From the NCBI GenBank assembly GCA_034429195.1, contig DAOUGQ010000007.1:62001-126000 (forward strand): a stretch of 64,000 bases of DNA, given 5' to 3'. A program made the position numbers and the translations under genes. The stretch is from UBA4782 sp034429195 (lineage in GTDB: Bacteria; Chloroflexota; Anaerolineae; Anaerolineales; Anaerolineaceae). The notes under the pieces are model-generated. The model ran no database searches. It was not told the DNA's origin and was given only the letters and a program-made list of their open reading frames with translations. This document shows, piece by piece, positions 1 through 8,144 of this stretch (the stretch's first letter is position 1; the number at the start of each line of letters is the position of its first letter).

Positions 1-580
1 TTGGTGAGTATTCTTGAGCCATGTGCACTGCCAACCATTGGGTAAAATTGCTTACTCCCGCTTTGGCTGCAGAGTACGCTGGGATTCGGGTAAGTGGTCG
101 AAAAGCATTCATCGAAGAAATGTTCAGGATAACACCATGCTTTTGCTCGGCCATTAACCGGCCAAAAACCTGACTTGGCAATATTGTGCCCAGTAAATTT
201 AGATCAAATACCCAACGAAGGGCATCTGCAGGCAGGTCAAAGAATGATGTCTCTGCATTCGTGGTTGCCTGGGGTTTATTCCCCCCTGCACCATTGATGA
301 GGATATCGACTTTATTAAATTGAGCAAGAATCGCACTCGCAGCAGTCTCGATACTGGTTTTATCCAGAACGTTGCAACTTACCCCTATCGCTTTTCCTCC
401 TTGGACATTAATTTCGGAAGCTAGTTTTTCTGCTGCCTCCAAATTAAGATCCAATACTGCCACTGATGCGCCAGCAGAAGCCAGAGCTCTACACATCCCA
501 GCGCAAAGAATTCCTGCACCACCCGTAACGACAACGGACATTCCAGTGAAATCAGATGCTGCTTGTTTATTTTCGTTCAT
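1..580 (-). CDS. SDR-family oxidoreductase, probable D-mannonate/fructuronate reductase (truncated by window edge)
   Basis: The first 193 codons of a short-chain dehydrogenase are visible; the C-terminus lies outside the window. The Rossmann glycine motif TGGAG is at about residues 19-23, the NGAGG motif follows in mid-protein, and the catalytic YSAAK (YxxxK) sits close to the edge, so all SDR landmarks are present. The start is the ATG at 578-580, 23 bases after the uxaE stop, in one operon with lacI-type regulator and uxaE. SDR-type fructuronate/mannonate reductases are known beside hexuronate genes, and UxaE makes D-fructuronate, so reduction of fructuronate to D-mannonate is the best guess. 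The SDR family is certain; the substrate is inferred from neighbours only. Confidence 0.85.
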   Translation of the reverse strand, partial: MNENKQAASDFTGMSVVVTGGAGILCAGMCRALASAGASVAVLDLNLEAAEKLASEINVQGGKAIGVSCNVLDKTSIETAASAILAQFNKVDILINGAGGNKPQATTNAETSFFDLPADALRWVFDLNLLGTILPSQVFGRLMAEQKHGVILNISSMNAFRPLTRIPAYSAAKAGVSNFTQWLAVHMAQEYSP

Positions 581-603
581 TTCTGAACCCTCAATGCAAA
601 GAA

Positions 604-2085
604 TTATTCCTGCGTTAATAGCGAAAGGTGGTGAACAAAATGCTTTTCCAAATTCTCAGCATACTTATCTTGATTTATGTACAGAAGTTTCAGTAACCTG
701 TCACGGAAAAGCATTCCTCCATCTGGCTTGATCGCTTTTAGAACTGAACCAAAGGTGACATGCATAATTTCACGCGCATCAAATTGATCCAATAATGCTT
801 TCCCACCTTTAACCTCTTCAGGCAATGGAGCACGCATCAATTGGGCAGACACATGATAACTGATTTTGTCTGCTTCGTAGTGCTCACGGGCAAATGAATA
901 AATTTCACGGAAAAGATTCGCATCGATATCCGCAATAGTTCGTAGAGCTTCCAAATAGCTGGTACCCGCAGTTTTCAAGTGCACAAGTCCATGCGTCTGG
1001 CGTATGGCAGCAGGATAGATGCTGAATTTATCTGATCCAGAATGCAGACTCAATTTATACTGACCAAAGCAGCGTGCAATGGCTGCATGACCCGCAATAT
1101 CCTCCTCAAAGGTTGCAATATCGCCAATATAATCCACACCCTTTTCAAAAGTGCCAACATATCGTGGTGCCAGGCTCACCCAACGTACTCCCAGACGTTT
1201 CAATTCGCTTGCAATATACACATGTTCAGCGTGACTGGTAGGTTGTGCGGTCTCATCCACTGATACTTCCAATTCAAAGGGTTTTTCTCCTGCTTTATCT
1301 ACCAGGTGGCGATACATGGCTGCCACATGCCATACCGCCCGACCATATTTGGCCATAGCCTTTAATAGGATCCTTTCTTCAAAGGTCACTTTTACATGTT
1401 CCAATTGGAAGGCTTTCTTCAATAATCCATTGGCTTTTAGTTGCATTTCAACGGGTAACATGTTTACCATCTCGCGTAACTCGCTCAAACTGGCAGTCTC
1501 AGCCCGATTATCAACATAGTCTCCAGGGTCAATGGTGAAAAAGGTGTACCCGGCTTCCAGGCATACATCGATATCTTCGGTGGTTTTCAAGTGGTCAGCA
1601 TCTGCACCAAAACCTCCCTGCCAGTTCTCCTGGAAAACACCCCAGGTGGCATCATCCATTACCTGTTGAGGGCTGCGACCACTACGCACCATTTCACGAA
1701 TGGATTGTTGAGCAAAAATTGGATCAAGAGCATTATCTACTTTGCGAATTGCCCTTACATGTCCGGGTGTTGCCAATCCCAGCCTATCGCCCATCCCTGC
1801 AGAAGTATGCGACCCTATAAGTCTGGGCTGCAGCCAGGGAAGCTGTGCGCGTAGAATGGCAATATTGTGAGCACTCCGGTGACCATAAACCAGTTTCTTC
1901 TTTCCTATAGAGGTGCGTTCACCTTCAAACGGGGTCAGGCGATCATCATTCTCATCAGCCAGTACAGCCAGGTAAAAATCGGAATTTTCTTTTAAAGCAG
2001 CATATTCAATACCAGCAAACAGAAATACTGATTGTGGTATTAATGGCAGGCTTGTAGTCAGTAGTTGAGGGGTTTCAGGTATCAT
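604..2085 (-). CDS. uxaE: Tagaturonate/fructuronate epimerase UxaE
   Basis: This protein of about 493 residues resembles the UxaE family known from Thermotoga, a metal-dependent sugar-acid epimerase that converts D-tagaturonate to D-fructuronate in galacturonate breakdown. Full-length similarity is recognisable, including the GSHTSAGMGDR stretch near residue 95 and the His-rich C-terminal half (LHSGSDKFSIYP). I chose the ATG at 2083-2085; a TTG four codons upstream is also possible, and neither has a strong ribosome site. It starts within 20 bases of the regulator stop and precedes the SDR gene, so the three are probably cotranscribed. Recognition is from memory of the family, not from a search. 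Confidence 0.85.
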   Translation of the reverse strand: MIPETPQLLTTSLPLIPQSVFLFAGIEYAALKENSDFYLAVLADENDDRLTPFEGERTSIGKKKLVYGHRSAHNIAILRAQLPWLQPRLIGSHTSAGMGDRLGLATPGHVRAIRKVDNALDPIFAQQSIREMVRSGRSPQQVMDDATWGVFQENWQGGFGADADHLKTTEDIDVCLEAGYTFFTIDPGDYVDNRAETASLSELREMVNMLPVEMQLKANGLLKKAFQLEHVKVTFEERILLKAMAKYGRAVWHVAAMYRHLVDKAGEKPFELEVSVDETAQPTSHAEHVYIASELKRLGVRWVSLAPRYVGTFEKGVDYIGDIATFEEDIAGHAAIARCFGQYKLSLHSGSDKFSIYPAAIRQTHGLVHLKTAGTSYLEALRTIADIDANLFREIYSFAREHYEADKISYHVSAQLMRAPLPEEVKGGKALLDQFDAREIMHVTFGSVLKAIKPDGGMLFRDRLLKLLYINQDKYAENLEKHFVHHLSLLTQE

Positions 2086-2100
2086 ATATTTTCCCAATAA

Positions 2101-3126
2101 TCATGCTGCAGGTGCAGCAGTTGAGTTTCTTACCAATAGGCTGCCTTTCAAAACTTTAATTGTTTGAGTTAGAGGAAATTTTCCAACTTCATAATGCAGA
2201 AGATCTAATAACAGTTTGGCAGCTTCCATCCCAAGAAAATATTTCGGTTGATCGAAAGTAGTTAAAGTAGGGTTGGTAAATGCAGAATATGTGATGTTAT
2301 CAAAGCCTGCTACAGAAATTTGTTCTGGCACCCGTATACCTGCCTGAGAACATGCTCGTAAAACGCCCATTGCCAGGACATCATTGAAACAGAAAATTGC
2401 TGTTGGCATTTCATCCAGGCTTTGGAAGTATCCCATAGCTTCATATCCTAATTGAGCTTCTCCGCCAGCGACTTCGTATATATATGCATCAGGAATTGTA
2501 ATTCCGGCTTCATGCATGGCATCTCGAAATCCTGTCAGGCGATCCTGCGTAGTTCTGCCTGATCGTGAATTGCCCAGGTAGGCGATCTTGCGATGCCCTA
2601 AATGGATCAGATGTTTTGCGATTTGTTGACTTCCATCGATATCATCATGATAAATCGAAAAATGGAAGCTATCGTCCGCAGTCTGGTTATTGAGCACTAC
2701 AACAGGAAATCCATATGCCATCAGTTGATGTCCTTGCTCGGCACTGAACGATGATGAGCAAATGATGACACCATCAGTACGTTGTTCCATCATAGTCTGA
2801 ACGATCTTTCGTTCACGCATGGGATCATGTTGCGAAGAGGCTATGAAAAGGCTATATCCCTCTTCCTGGGCACATTCTTCGATGCCAGAAAGAATCTCAC
2901 TAAAAAAGGGATCGTCAATACTGCTGACGATTACTCCCAGCACCTGCGTGCGGTTGGTTTTCAGGCTACGGGCAGCCGCACTAGGCTGGTATCCCATTTC
3001 CTGTGCTGCTTGCCGGATGCGCGCTACAGTTTCGGGAGAAATCAACGTGCTTCCATGCATAGCCCGTGAGACGGTAGAATGCGATACTCCTAATTTTCTG
3101 GCAATATCCTTGATCGTAGTAGCCAT
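2101..3126 (-). CDS. LacI-family transcriptional regulator
   Basis: A 341-residue LacI/GalR repressor. The N-terminus (TTIKDIARKLGVSHSTVSRA) is a textbook LacI helix-turn-helix, followed by the hinge helix (PSAAARSLKTNRT) and a periplasmic-binding-protein-like effector domain (GVIVSSIDDPFFSE; GFDNITYSAFTNPTLTT). The ATG at 3124-3126 is chosen because it places the HTH at the N-terminus; an in-frame extension to 3189 would run through the promoter and operator. A perfect CG-centred palindrome lies 12 bases upstream, which suggests autorepression. It leads the hexuronate operon and probably responds to a uronate intermediate; the divergent position also allows control of the plus-strand HAD/mutase genes. 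Confidence 0.93.
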   Translation of the reverse strand: MATTIKDIARKLGVSHSTVSRAMHGSTLISPETVARIRQAAQEMGYQPSAAARSLKTNRTQVLGVIVSSIDDPFFSEILSGIEECAQEEGYSLFIASSQHDPMRERKIVQTMMEQRTDGVIICSSSFSAEQGHQLMAYGFPVVVLNNQTADDSFHFSIYHDDIDGSQQIAKHLIHLGHRKIAYLGNSRSGRTTQDRLTGFRDAMHEAGITIPDAYIYEVAGGEAQLGYEAMGYFQSLDEMPTAIFCFNDVLAMGVLRACSQAGIRVPEQISVAGFDNITYSAFTNPTLTTFDQPKYFLGMEAAKLLLDLLHYEVGKFPLTQTIKVLKGSLLVRNSTAAPAA

Positions 3127-3137
3127 AAGAGGAAATC

Positions 3138-3189
3138 TGCACACGTGTGCAATTATTATTAGTTTACATTCTGTGTGACAGAAAGTCAA
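3138..3189 (-). promoter_or_regulatory. Promoter and LacI-type operator of the hexuronate operon
   Basis: On the minus strand TTGACT (3184-3189) and TAAACT (3161-3166) are separated by exactly 17 bases, a good sigma-70 promoter. Ten bases downstream of the -10 box is the perfect 14-bp palindrome TGCACACGTGTGCA (3138-3151), with the central CG typical of LacI-family operators. A second dyad, TTCTGT-gtg-ACAGAA (3169-3183), fills the -35/-10 spacer. The layout fits repression by roadblock and promoter occlusion. Confidence 0.75.
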
Positions 3190-3198
3190 TACTTTTTC

Positions 3199-3281
3199 GC
3201 AAGAATACTTGCATATATTTTAGTTTTGTCGTATTATATCAGCAATTGCAAGATTAGTTTCATATTCCTTGTTTTTGCAAG
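3199..3281 (+). promoter_or_regulatory. Promoter of the HAD/mutase/kinase series, with GCAAG repeats
   Basis: TTGCAT (3209-3214) and TATTAT (3232-3237) are spaced by 17 bases, giving a start site near 3244. The -35 box lies within the dyad GCAAG-AATA-CTTGC (3199-3212). Two more copies of the half-motif follow at 3248 (GCAAGATTAGTT) and 3277 (GCAAGTATCCTT). The promoter in front of the RpiR gene carries the same element in the other orientation, so a common regulator is plausible. Confidence 0.55.
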
Positions 3282-3308
3282 TATCCTTTACTATCAACGG
3301 GAGATCTC

Positions 3309-4040
3309 ATGAAACCTGAAATCGATGTCATTTTTCTCGATGTCGGTAATACTCTGCGAATTGTCGTCGAAGATCCTGAATTTCAAGCGCAAGCAAGGCA
3401 TCAATTGATGCAGCTTGTCCAATCCAAAGAATCCCCCGAAGCATTTTTCGAAAAAGTAGAATCCCGCTGGAAAGAATACCGGCACCATTCCAAGTCCTCA
3501 CTCTTGGAAGCATCGGAATTGGAGTTGTGGACACAGTGGCTGCTTCCTGATTACCCAATCGAGCTCGTAGCGCCTCATACCAGCAAATTAACCCGTTTAT
3601 GGCGTGATCGGGATGGCAGGCGGGTAGCCCGACATGACGCCAAAGACACCATCATCGAACTCGACCGACGTGGATACCTGTTAGGGATCATTGCCAACAC
3701 GATTACCGAAACAGAGATACCCGACTGGATGCTTGCAGATGATGTTTTGCGATACTTTAAAACCATGATCCTCTCGTCAAAAGTGAGAGTACGCAAACCC
3801 GATCCACAGATCTATTGGCTAGCTGCTCGTGTTATGGGCGTCGAACCTGCTCGGTGTGCATACCTGGGAGATAACCCCATTCGTGATGTAGAAGGTACTC
3901 ATGCAGCCGGGTTTGGAATGATGATCCTGTTTGAAGAACCAGCCACTCTTGCAAAAGAACCTCAAAGCAGCAATTTCAAGCCAGATTACACCATCAAAGA
4001 AACCAGCCAGTTATTGGATATCTTCCCACCACGACTATAA
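3309..4040 (+). CDS. HAD-superfamily hydrolase
   Basis: A 243-residue HAD protein with C1-type cap. Motif I reads FLDVGNT (nucleophile Asp11), motif II is the Asn-Thr of IIANT, motif III is the Lys in RKPDP, and motif IV is GDNPIRD. The usual general acid two residues after the nucleophile is Gly13, as in a subset of HAD enzymes. The N-terminal part, including the cap (EYRHHSK, then SELELW), is clearly alignable with the HAD half of the fusion protein at 16319, so the two are paralogues. A phosphatase acting on a small phosphorylated metabolite is likely; the substrate is unknown. First gene after the promoter at 3209-3237. Confidence 0.9.
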   Translation: MKPEIDVIFLDVGNTLRIVVEDPEFQAQARHQLMQLVQSKESPEAFFEKVESRWKEYRHHSKSSLLEASELELWTQWLLPDYPIELVAPHTSKLTRLWRDRDGRRVARHDAKDTIIELDRRGYLLGIIANTITETEIPDWMLADDVLRYFKTMILSSKVRVRKPDPQIYWLAARVMGVEPARCAYLGDNPIRDVEGTHAAGFGMMILFEEPATLAKEPQSSNFKPDYTIKETSQLLDIFPPRL

Positions 4041-4111
4041 ACCACTGGTCTCTGAAATATCTGTTCTGATCCCAGGATAATTCTAGACTCTTGGAATTGA
4101 GAGGGAAGGAA

Positions 4112-5692
4112 ATGGGTAGCAATTTGCTCATTCATGGCGGGCAGTTACTCGCTAAAGCAGTCGAAAAAGTTTATGCCGAAGGTCAAACGGATTATTCCAT
4201 TGAACCACTTGTTCGTATGAATGAAAGCGGCACTCCTGTTGGTTCCATCCAGGAAGGCGATACTGTCATTTTTTGCTGCCGGAGGGGTGAGCGCGAAATA
4301 GAATTAACCGAAGCATTCACCGAACAAGATTTTCCTCATTTTGATCGGCAACACATCAAAGACTTGAATTTCATAATTCTGACCCTTTACCATGAGAAAT
4401 TTAAAGATTTGCCGGTCGCGTTTGCGCCTACCAATGTGAGCAATACCCTGGGAGAGATCGTAAGTAGAGCCGGATTACATCAGCTACGTTGCTCTGAAAC
4501 AGAAAAATTTGCCCATATCACTTTCTTTTTAAATGGCGGAAATAATAAAACTTTTCCTGGTGAGGATCATATCCGCATCCCCTCCCCTAAAGGCATTCCC
4601 TTCGACCAGGTGCCAGAGTTAAGCCTGCCCAAAGTAGTTGAGGAAGTGATCAAAGGTATCCATTCTGGATACGACCTGATCATCACTAATTTCGCCAATG
4701 GTGATGTGATCGGTCATACCGCCAGCAGCCAGGCTAAGATTCAATGTGCGCAACATGTAGATAAACATCTTGGCAGAGTGGTTCAGCAAGCCATACTTAA
4801 TGACTATGTGATCGCGATCACTGCTGACCATGGCAACCTGGAGTTGATGTTGACAGAAGAGGGAACACCCCATGTTGCACATACCACGAATCCGGTCCCA
4901 TTCATTCTCATAGATCCTAAATTGAATACACCTCTAAGTCTGAATGATGGCAGCCTGCAGGATATTGCCCCCACAATTTTACATATATTGGGAATCATGC
5001 AGCCAGAAGAAATGACAGGAAATGATTTATCTAATCATCACGATTGGGGAACCAGGCGACATGTGCTGCTCATCATTTTGGATGGCTGGGGAAAAGGAAA
5101 AGAAAACCATACAAATCCTATACACCTTGCCAAGACACCAGTTTGGGATGAGATGGTAATGAAATACCCTCCTTCTCTTCTGCATGCGTCCGGAAGTGCT
5201 GTCGGTCTGCAGGAAGGAAAAGCGGGCAATTCAGAAGCAGGACACATGAACATCGGTGCTGGCAGGGTAGTACTTCAAGATGATGTACGTCTTGACCAGG
5301 CAATCAAAGACGGCACATTTTCCACCAATGCAATTTTTCTCCGGGCTATTCAGGAGGTCAGGGATCGGCATTCGCACCTGCACTTGATAGGATTATTGAC
5401 AGAAAATAGTTCTCATGGTTCCATTGATTATCCTCTTGCAGTATTAAAAATTGCCAGGGATATGGGTGTACAGGATACCTATTTGCACCTCATTTTTGAT
5501 GGTCGCAGCACAGAACCAGGTAGCGCCCCTGCGTTGCTGAATAAATTGGACGATCAACTGACAGAAATCGGCGCAGGCGTAATCGCAACCGGCATGGGTA
5601 GGGGAATTGCTTTAGACCGGGATGGGAATTATGAAAAAATCCAGCGTGCTTATGAAGCACTTGTAATGGGAAAAGGTAGGAGATATTCATGA
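4112..5692 (+). CDS. Circularly permuted cofactor-independent phosphoglycerate mutase-like enzyme
   Basis: All blocks of 2,3-BPG-independent phosphoglycerate mutase (GpmI, alkaline-phosphatase superfamily) are present, but in rotated order. Residues 15-80 match the second half of the GpmI cap (DGDTVIF; Arg58, Arg61). Residues about 110-310 match the C-terminal phosphatase part: Lys132 in ETEKFAH, Asp198/His202, Asp239/His240 in TADHGN, His257 in AHTTNPVP, then the usual C-terminus PEEMTG. After a short linker, residues 315-390 match the normal N-terminus (LIILDGWG with Asp324; Ser374 in GNSEAGH), and residues 420-520 the first half of the cap (His435, Arg465, Arg497, Arg503). The chain ends exactly where GpmI continues into residue 15 here. 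Metal ligands, phosphoserine and most substrate residues are kept, but the Asp of DGRDT is Ser466. The ATG at 4112 follows a GAGAGGGAAGGA ribosome site; a TTG at 4091 is possible. The stop overlaps the next start (ATGA). Confidence 0.9.
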   Translation: MGSNLLIHGGQLLAKAVEKVYAEGQTDYSIEPLVRMNESGTPVGSIQEGDTVIFCCRRGEREIELTEAFTEQDFPHFDRQHIKDLNFIILTLYHEKFKDLPVAFAPTNVSNTLGEIVSRAGLHQLRCSETEKFAHITFFLNGGNNKTFPGEDHIRIPSPKGIPFDQVPELSLPKVVEEVIKGIHSGYDLIITNFANGDVIGHTASSQAKIQCAQHVDKHLGRVVQQAILNDYVIAITADHGNLELMLTEEGTPHVAHTTNPVPFILIDPKLNTPLSLNDGSLQDIAPTILHILGIMQPEEMTGNDLSNHHDWGTRRHVLLIILDGWGKGKENHTNPIHLAKTPVWDEMVMKYPPSLLHASGSAVGLQEGKAGNSEAGHMNIGAGRVVLQDDVRLDQAIKDGTFSTNAIFLRAIQEVRDRHSHLHLIGLLTENSSHGSIDYPLAVLKIARDMGVQDTYLHLIFDGRSTEPGSAPALLNKLDDQLTEIGAGVIATGMGRGIALDRDGNYEKIQRAYEALVMGKGRRYS

Positions 5693-6879
5693 CAGATCCA
5701 TTATTACTTAATGATAGAGCCCGCTTTTCAGAAACCCTGTATCAAAAGATGACCTTAATCGAACCGGGAATTTCAGAACTTGAACTATACGAATTTCGTT
5801 ATGCATTGGATCTCATTACACCAGAAAATGGATGGAACACCATCTCGTTGACAGAAACCGGGACTGTAGAATCTCTTATCCAACAACCAGAATTTTTTGA
5901 GAACGTACAGATCAAACCGATGAAGAATAACCGGATCGTTCTGGACGAAAAAGTCGCCTGGCTCACCCAAATGCTTTTTATTGGATTGGTGGTAGAAAAA
6001 TATTCACCTCAATGGGTGAAGAAGTACTTCTATTTTGATATCAGGGGTTTCATTTTTCTTGTTCGAACAAAATACTACACAGAAGCTATCCTTGAGCATT
6101 TTGAAGGGCATCCCTTTGTTCAATTTACCCCCGGACAAAAAGCCCTGGAAAAATACCAGGATATTGGTTACAAGGAATACAAAGAAGCCAATCGGGTGAT
6201 CGATCGGGCATTCATGGATGCGTTGAAAAGAATCATTGCTACCAAAGGTACTCCCTTGTTGCTGACACTGGTTGGTCCTTCAGCAGCAGGAAAAACAGAG
6301 ATCGTCTCAAGGCTCTCAAAAGAACTGACCCACGAGGGTAAAAGCATTACCTCGATCGAGATGGATAATTTCTTTAAAGATCGTGACTTTCGCGATGGGA
6401 AACCCATGGATAAAGAAGTTATCCATTTTGACCTTTTCCAGCAATGCATGAAAACATTGCTTGAAGGAAAAACCGCCTTAATGCCTAAATACTATTCCGC
6501 TCTTTCAATCTCCACTCATGATTTGAATAGCAATTTACGTCCCGGGCAGACGCCGCTTCAAGTGGAGCCGGCAGATATCATTTTATTGGAAGGGAATTTC
6601 CCTTTCCACATCCCTGAAATCGCCCCCCTGATCGGAGTGAAGATCGTTTATCTTACCGACGATCCCATCAGGTTGAAACGAAAATGGAGACGCGATATTG
6701 ATTACCGCAGAAAATACGACCCGGTATACCTGTGCAACCGGTATTTCCGTACACAATTCCTGCGTGCGCATGAAGTGTACCTGCCAATGATGGAAATCTG
6801 TGACATGGTAGTGGATACTACTGCTGCATCGCTTTGGTTGACGCCCGAAATGGCATCTGCCTTGAAATATACTGAATAA
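5689..6879 (+). CDS. P-loop kinase of the uridine kinase/phosphoribulokinase class with novel N-terminal domain (copy 1)
   Basis: 396 residues. The C-terminal half is a nucleoside-kinase-like NTPase: Walker A GPSAAGKT (196-203), the DNFFKDRDF strand-loop near 226 that matches DNYYKD of uridine kinases, LLEGNFPF near 300 (the EGI position), and an Arg-rich lid (RLKRKWRRDIDYRRKY). The first 185 residues form a domain I do not recognise (FDIRGFIFLVRTKYY). The protein aligns along its whole length with the gene at 8145, so the two are duplicates flanking an apgM homologue. It is translationally coupled (ATGA) to the permuted mutase. Phosphorylation of a small hydroxylated metabolite is likely; uridine and ribulose-5-phosphate are only family precedents. 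Confidence 0.85.
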   Translation: MTDPLLLNDRARFSETLYQKMTLIEPGISELELYEFRYALDLITPENGWNTISLTETGTVESLIQQPEFFENVQIKPMKNNRIVLDEKVAWLTQMLFIGLVVEKYSPQWVKKYFYFDIRGFIFLVRTKYYTEAILEHFEGHPFVQFTPGQKALEKYQDIGYKEYKEANRVIDRAFMDALKRIIATKGTPLLLTLVGPSAAGKTEIVSRLSKELTHEGKSITSIEMDNFFKDRDFRDGKPMDKEVIHFDLFQQCMKTLLEGKTALMPKYYSALSISTHDLNSNLRPGQTPLQVEPADIILLEGNFPFHIPEIAPLIGVKIVYLTDDPIRLKRKWRRDIDYRRKYDPVYLCNRYFRTQFLRAHEVYLPMMEICDMVVDTTAASLWLTPEMASALKYTE

Positions 6880-6915
6880 GTGCTCTTCCAACAGTGAATT
6901 CCACGAAGGTCAACT

Positions 6916-8121
6916 ATGTTTGATACCTTTTTTCATAAATCTACCATTCCTGCAGAAACAAAGATCGCCATGCTTATTATGGATGGATTAGGTGGATTAC
7001 CAGCAGAGCCTGGTGGTAAAACCGAACTTGAAACTGCCTTTACTCCCAATATGGATGCGCTGGCAGCCCGTTCAGAGCTCGGCTTAACAATGCCAGTTGG
7101 TCCTGGCATTACTTCCGGGAGCGGTCCAGGACACCTGGCAATTTTTGGCTATGATCCATTGCAGTATGAAATTGGTCGTGGAGCATTAGAGGCTCTGGGT
7201 ATTGATTTTGAAATGGGAGCAGATGATGTAGCAGCAAGAGGGAATTTCTGCACCATAGATGAAAATGGTATTTTGACCGATCGTCGTGCCGGAAGATTGT
7301 CCACTGAAGAAAGTAAGAAGCTGGTCGAACAATTACGGACGATCAAAATCGATGGTGTTGAAATTTTTGTCGAACCAGTGAAGGAGCATCGCTTTGCTTT
7401 CATCATGCGCACTCCTGGTTTGGCAGAAGATCTATCAGAATCTGACCCATTGAAAACAGGAGTGGCAACCATGCCCGTTAAAGCCTTAACTCCCGAAGCA
7501 CAAAAAGCAGCCCTGATCACCAATGAATTCATTGAAAAAGCTCGAATATTACTGAAAGGTCAACACCCTGCCAATATGATCATGCTGCGCGGCTTTGCCA
7601 GATTCCCAAAAGTACCTACTTACTCCGAAATATTCAAGTTGCATCCTGCAGCGATAGCTGTCAATGGTATGTATAGGGGTGTTGCCAGGCTTGTGGGCAT
7701 GGATATCCTCCCAGTGGATGGTGCTACTCTGGCTGATGAATTTACTACTCTTGAAAAATACTGGGAAAAGTATGATTTCTTTTATATTCACTTTAAGAAA
7801 ACCGATACCTACGGTGAGAGCGGTGATTTTGCTGGAAAAGTAAAGGCGATCGAGGAATTCGATGCGCTAATTCCTCGTCTCATGCAACTGCAGCCTGATG
7901 TTGTCGTCATCGGAGGAGACCATTCATCACCGGCTATATTACACTCTCATAGCTGGCATCCAGTACCTATACTGTTGTATTCAAAATACACTCGCTCGAA
8001 TGGACTTGCCCAATTTGGAGAACAAGCCTGCTCCCAGGGTAGTCTGGGAGTCATACCGGCAAAATATGTCATGCCACTTGCACTGGCTAATGCCGGTAGA
8101 GTCGCCAAATACGGTGCATGA
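6916..8121 (+). CDS. apgM: ApgM-type 2,3-BPG-independent phosphoglycerate mutase
   Basis: 401 residues, the normal length of archaeal-type phosphoglycerate mutases, which interconvert 3- and 2-phosphoglycerate with two metal ions. Landmarks are IMDGLGG (first metal Asp), SGSGPGHLAIFGYDP with the nucleophile region, the GRGALEALG and RRAGR motifs, and the C-terminal GGDHSSP and HSWHPVP metal ligands. The usual GHDG metal loop reads YGESG, a variant I also associate with bacterial members. The gene lies between two paralogous kinases (36 and 23 base gaps) and near the permuted GpmI-like gene, so two distinct mutase-fold enzymes share one operon. It may supply glycolysis or act on a related phospho-acid. 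Confidence 0.88.
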   Translation: MFDTFFHKSTIPAETKIAMLIMDGLGGLPAEPGGKTELETAFTPNMDALAARSELGLTMPVGPGITSGSGPGHLAIFGYDPLQYEIGRGALEALGIDFEMGADDVAARGNFCTIDENGILTDRRAGRLSTEESKKLVEQLRTIKIDGVEIFVEPVKEHRFAFIMRTPGLAEDLSESDPLKTGVATMPVKALTPEAQKAALITNEFIEKARILLKGQHPANMIMLRGFARFPKVPTYSEIFKLHPAAIAVNGMYRGVARLVGMDILPVDGATLADEFTTLEKYWEKYDFFYIHFKKTDTYGESGDFAGKVKAIEEFDALIPRLMQLQPDVVVIGGDHSSPAILHSHSWHPVPILLYSKYTRSNGLAQFGEQACSQGSLGVIPAKYVMPLALANAGRVAKYGA

Positions 8122-8144
8122 TAAAAAATTAGATCAGGAAAACC

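Noticed and set aside
4091..4111. TTG start for the permuted mutase
   Set aside because: The purine-rich stretch inside it is a good ribosome site for the ATG at 4112, so translation more likely begins there.
4112..5692. Fusion of two different phosphatase-superfamily genes
   Set aside because: Each GpmI segment occurs exactly once and the two ends match consecutive residues of one GpmI chain, so rotation explains it better than fusion.
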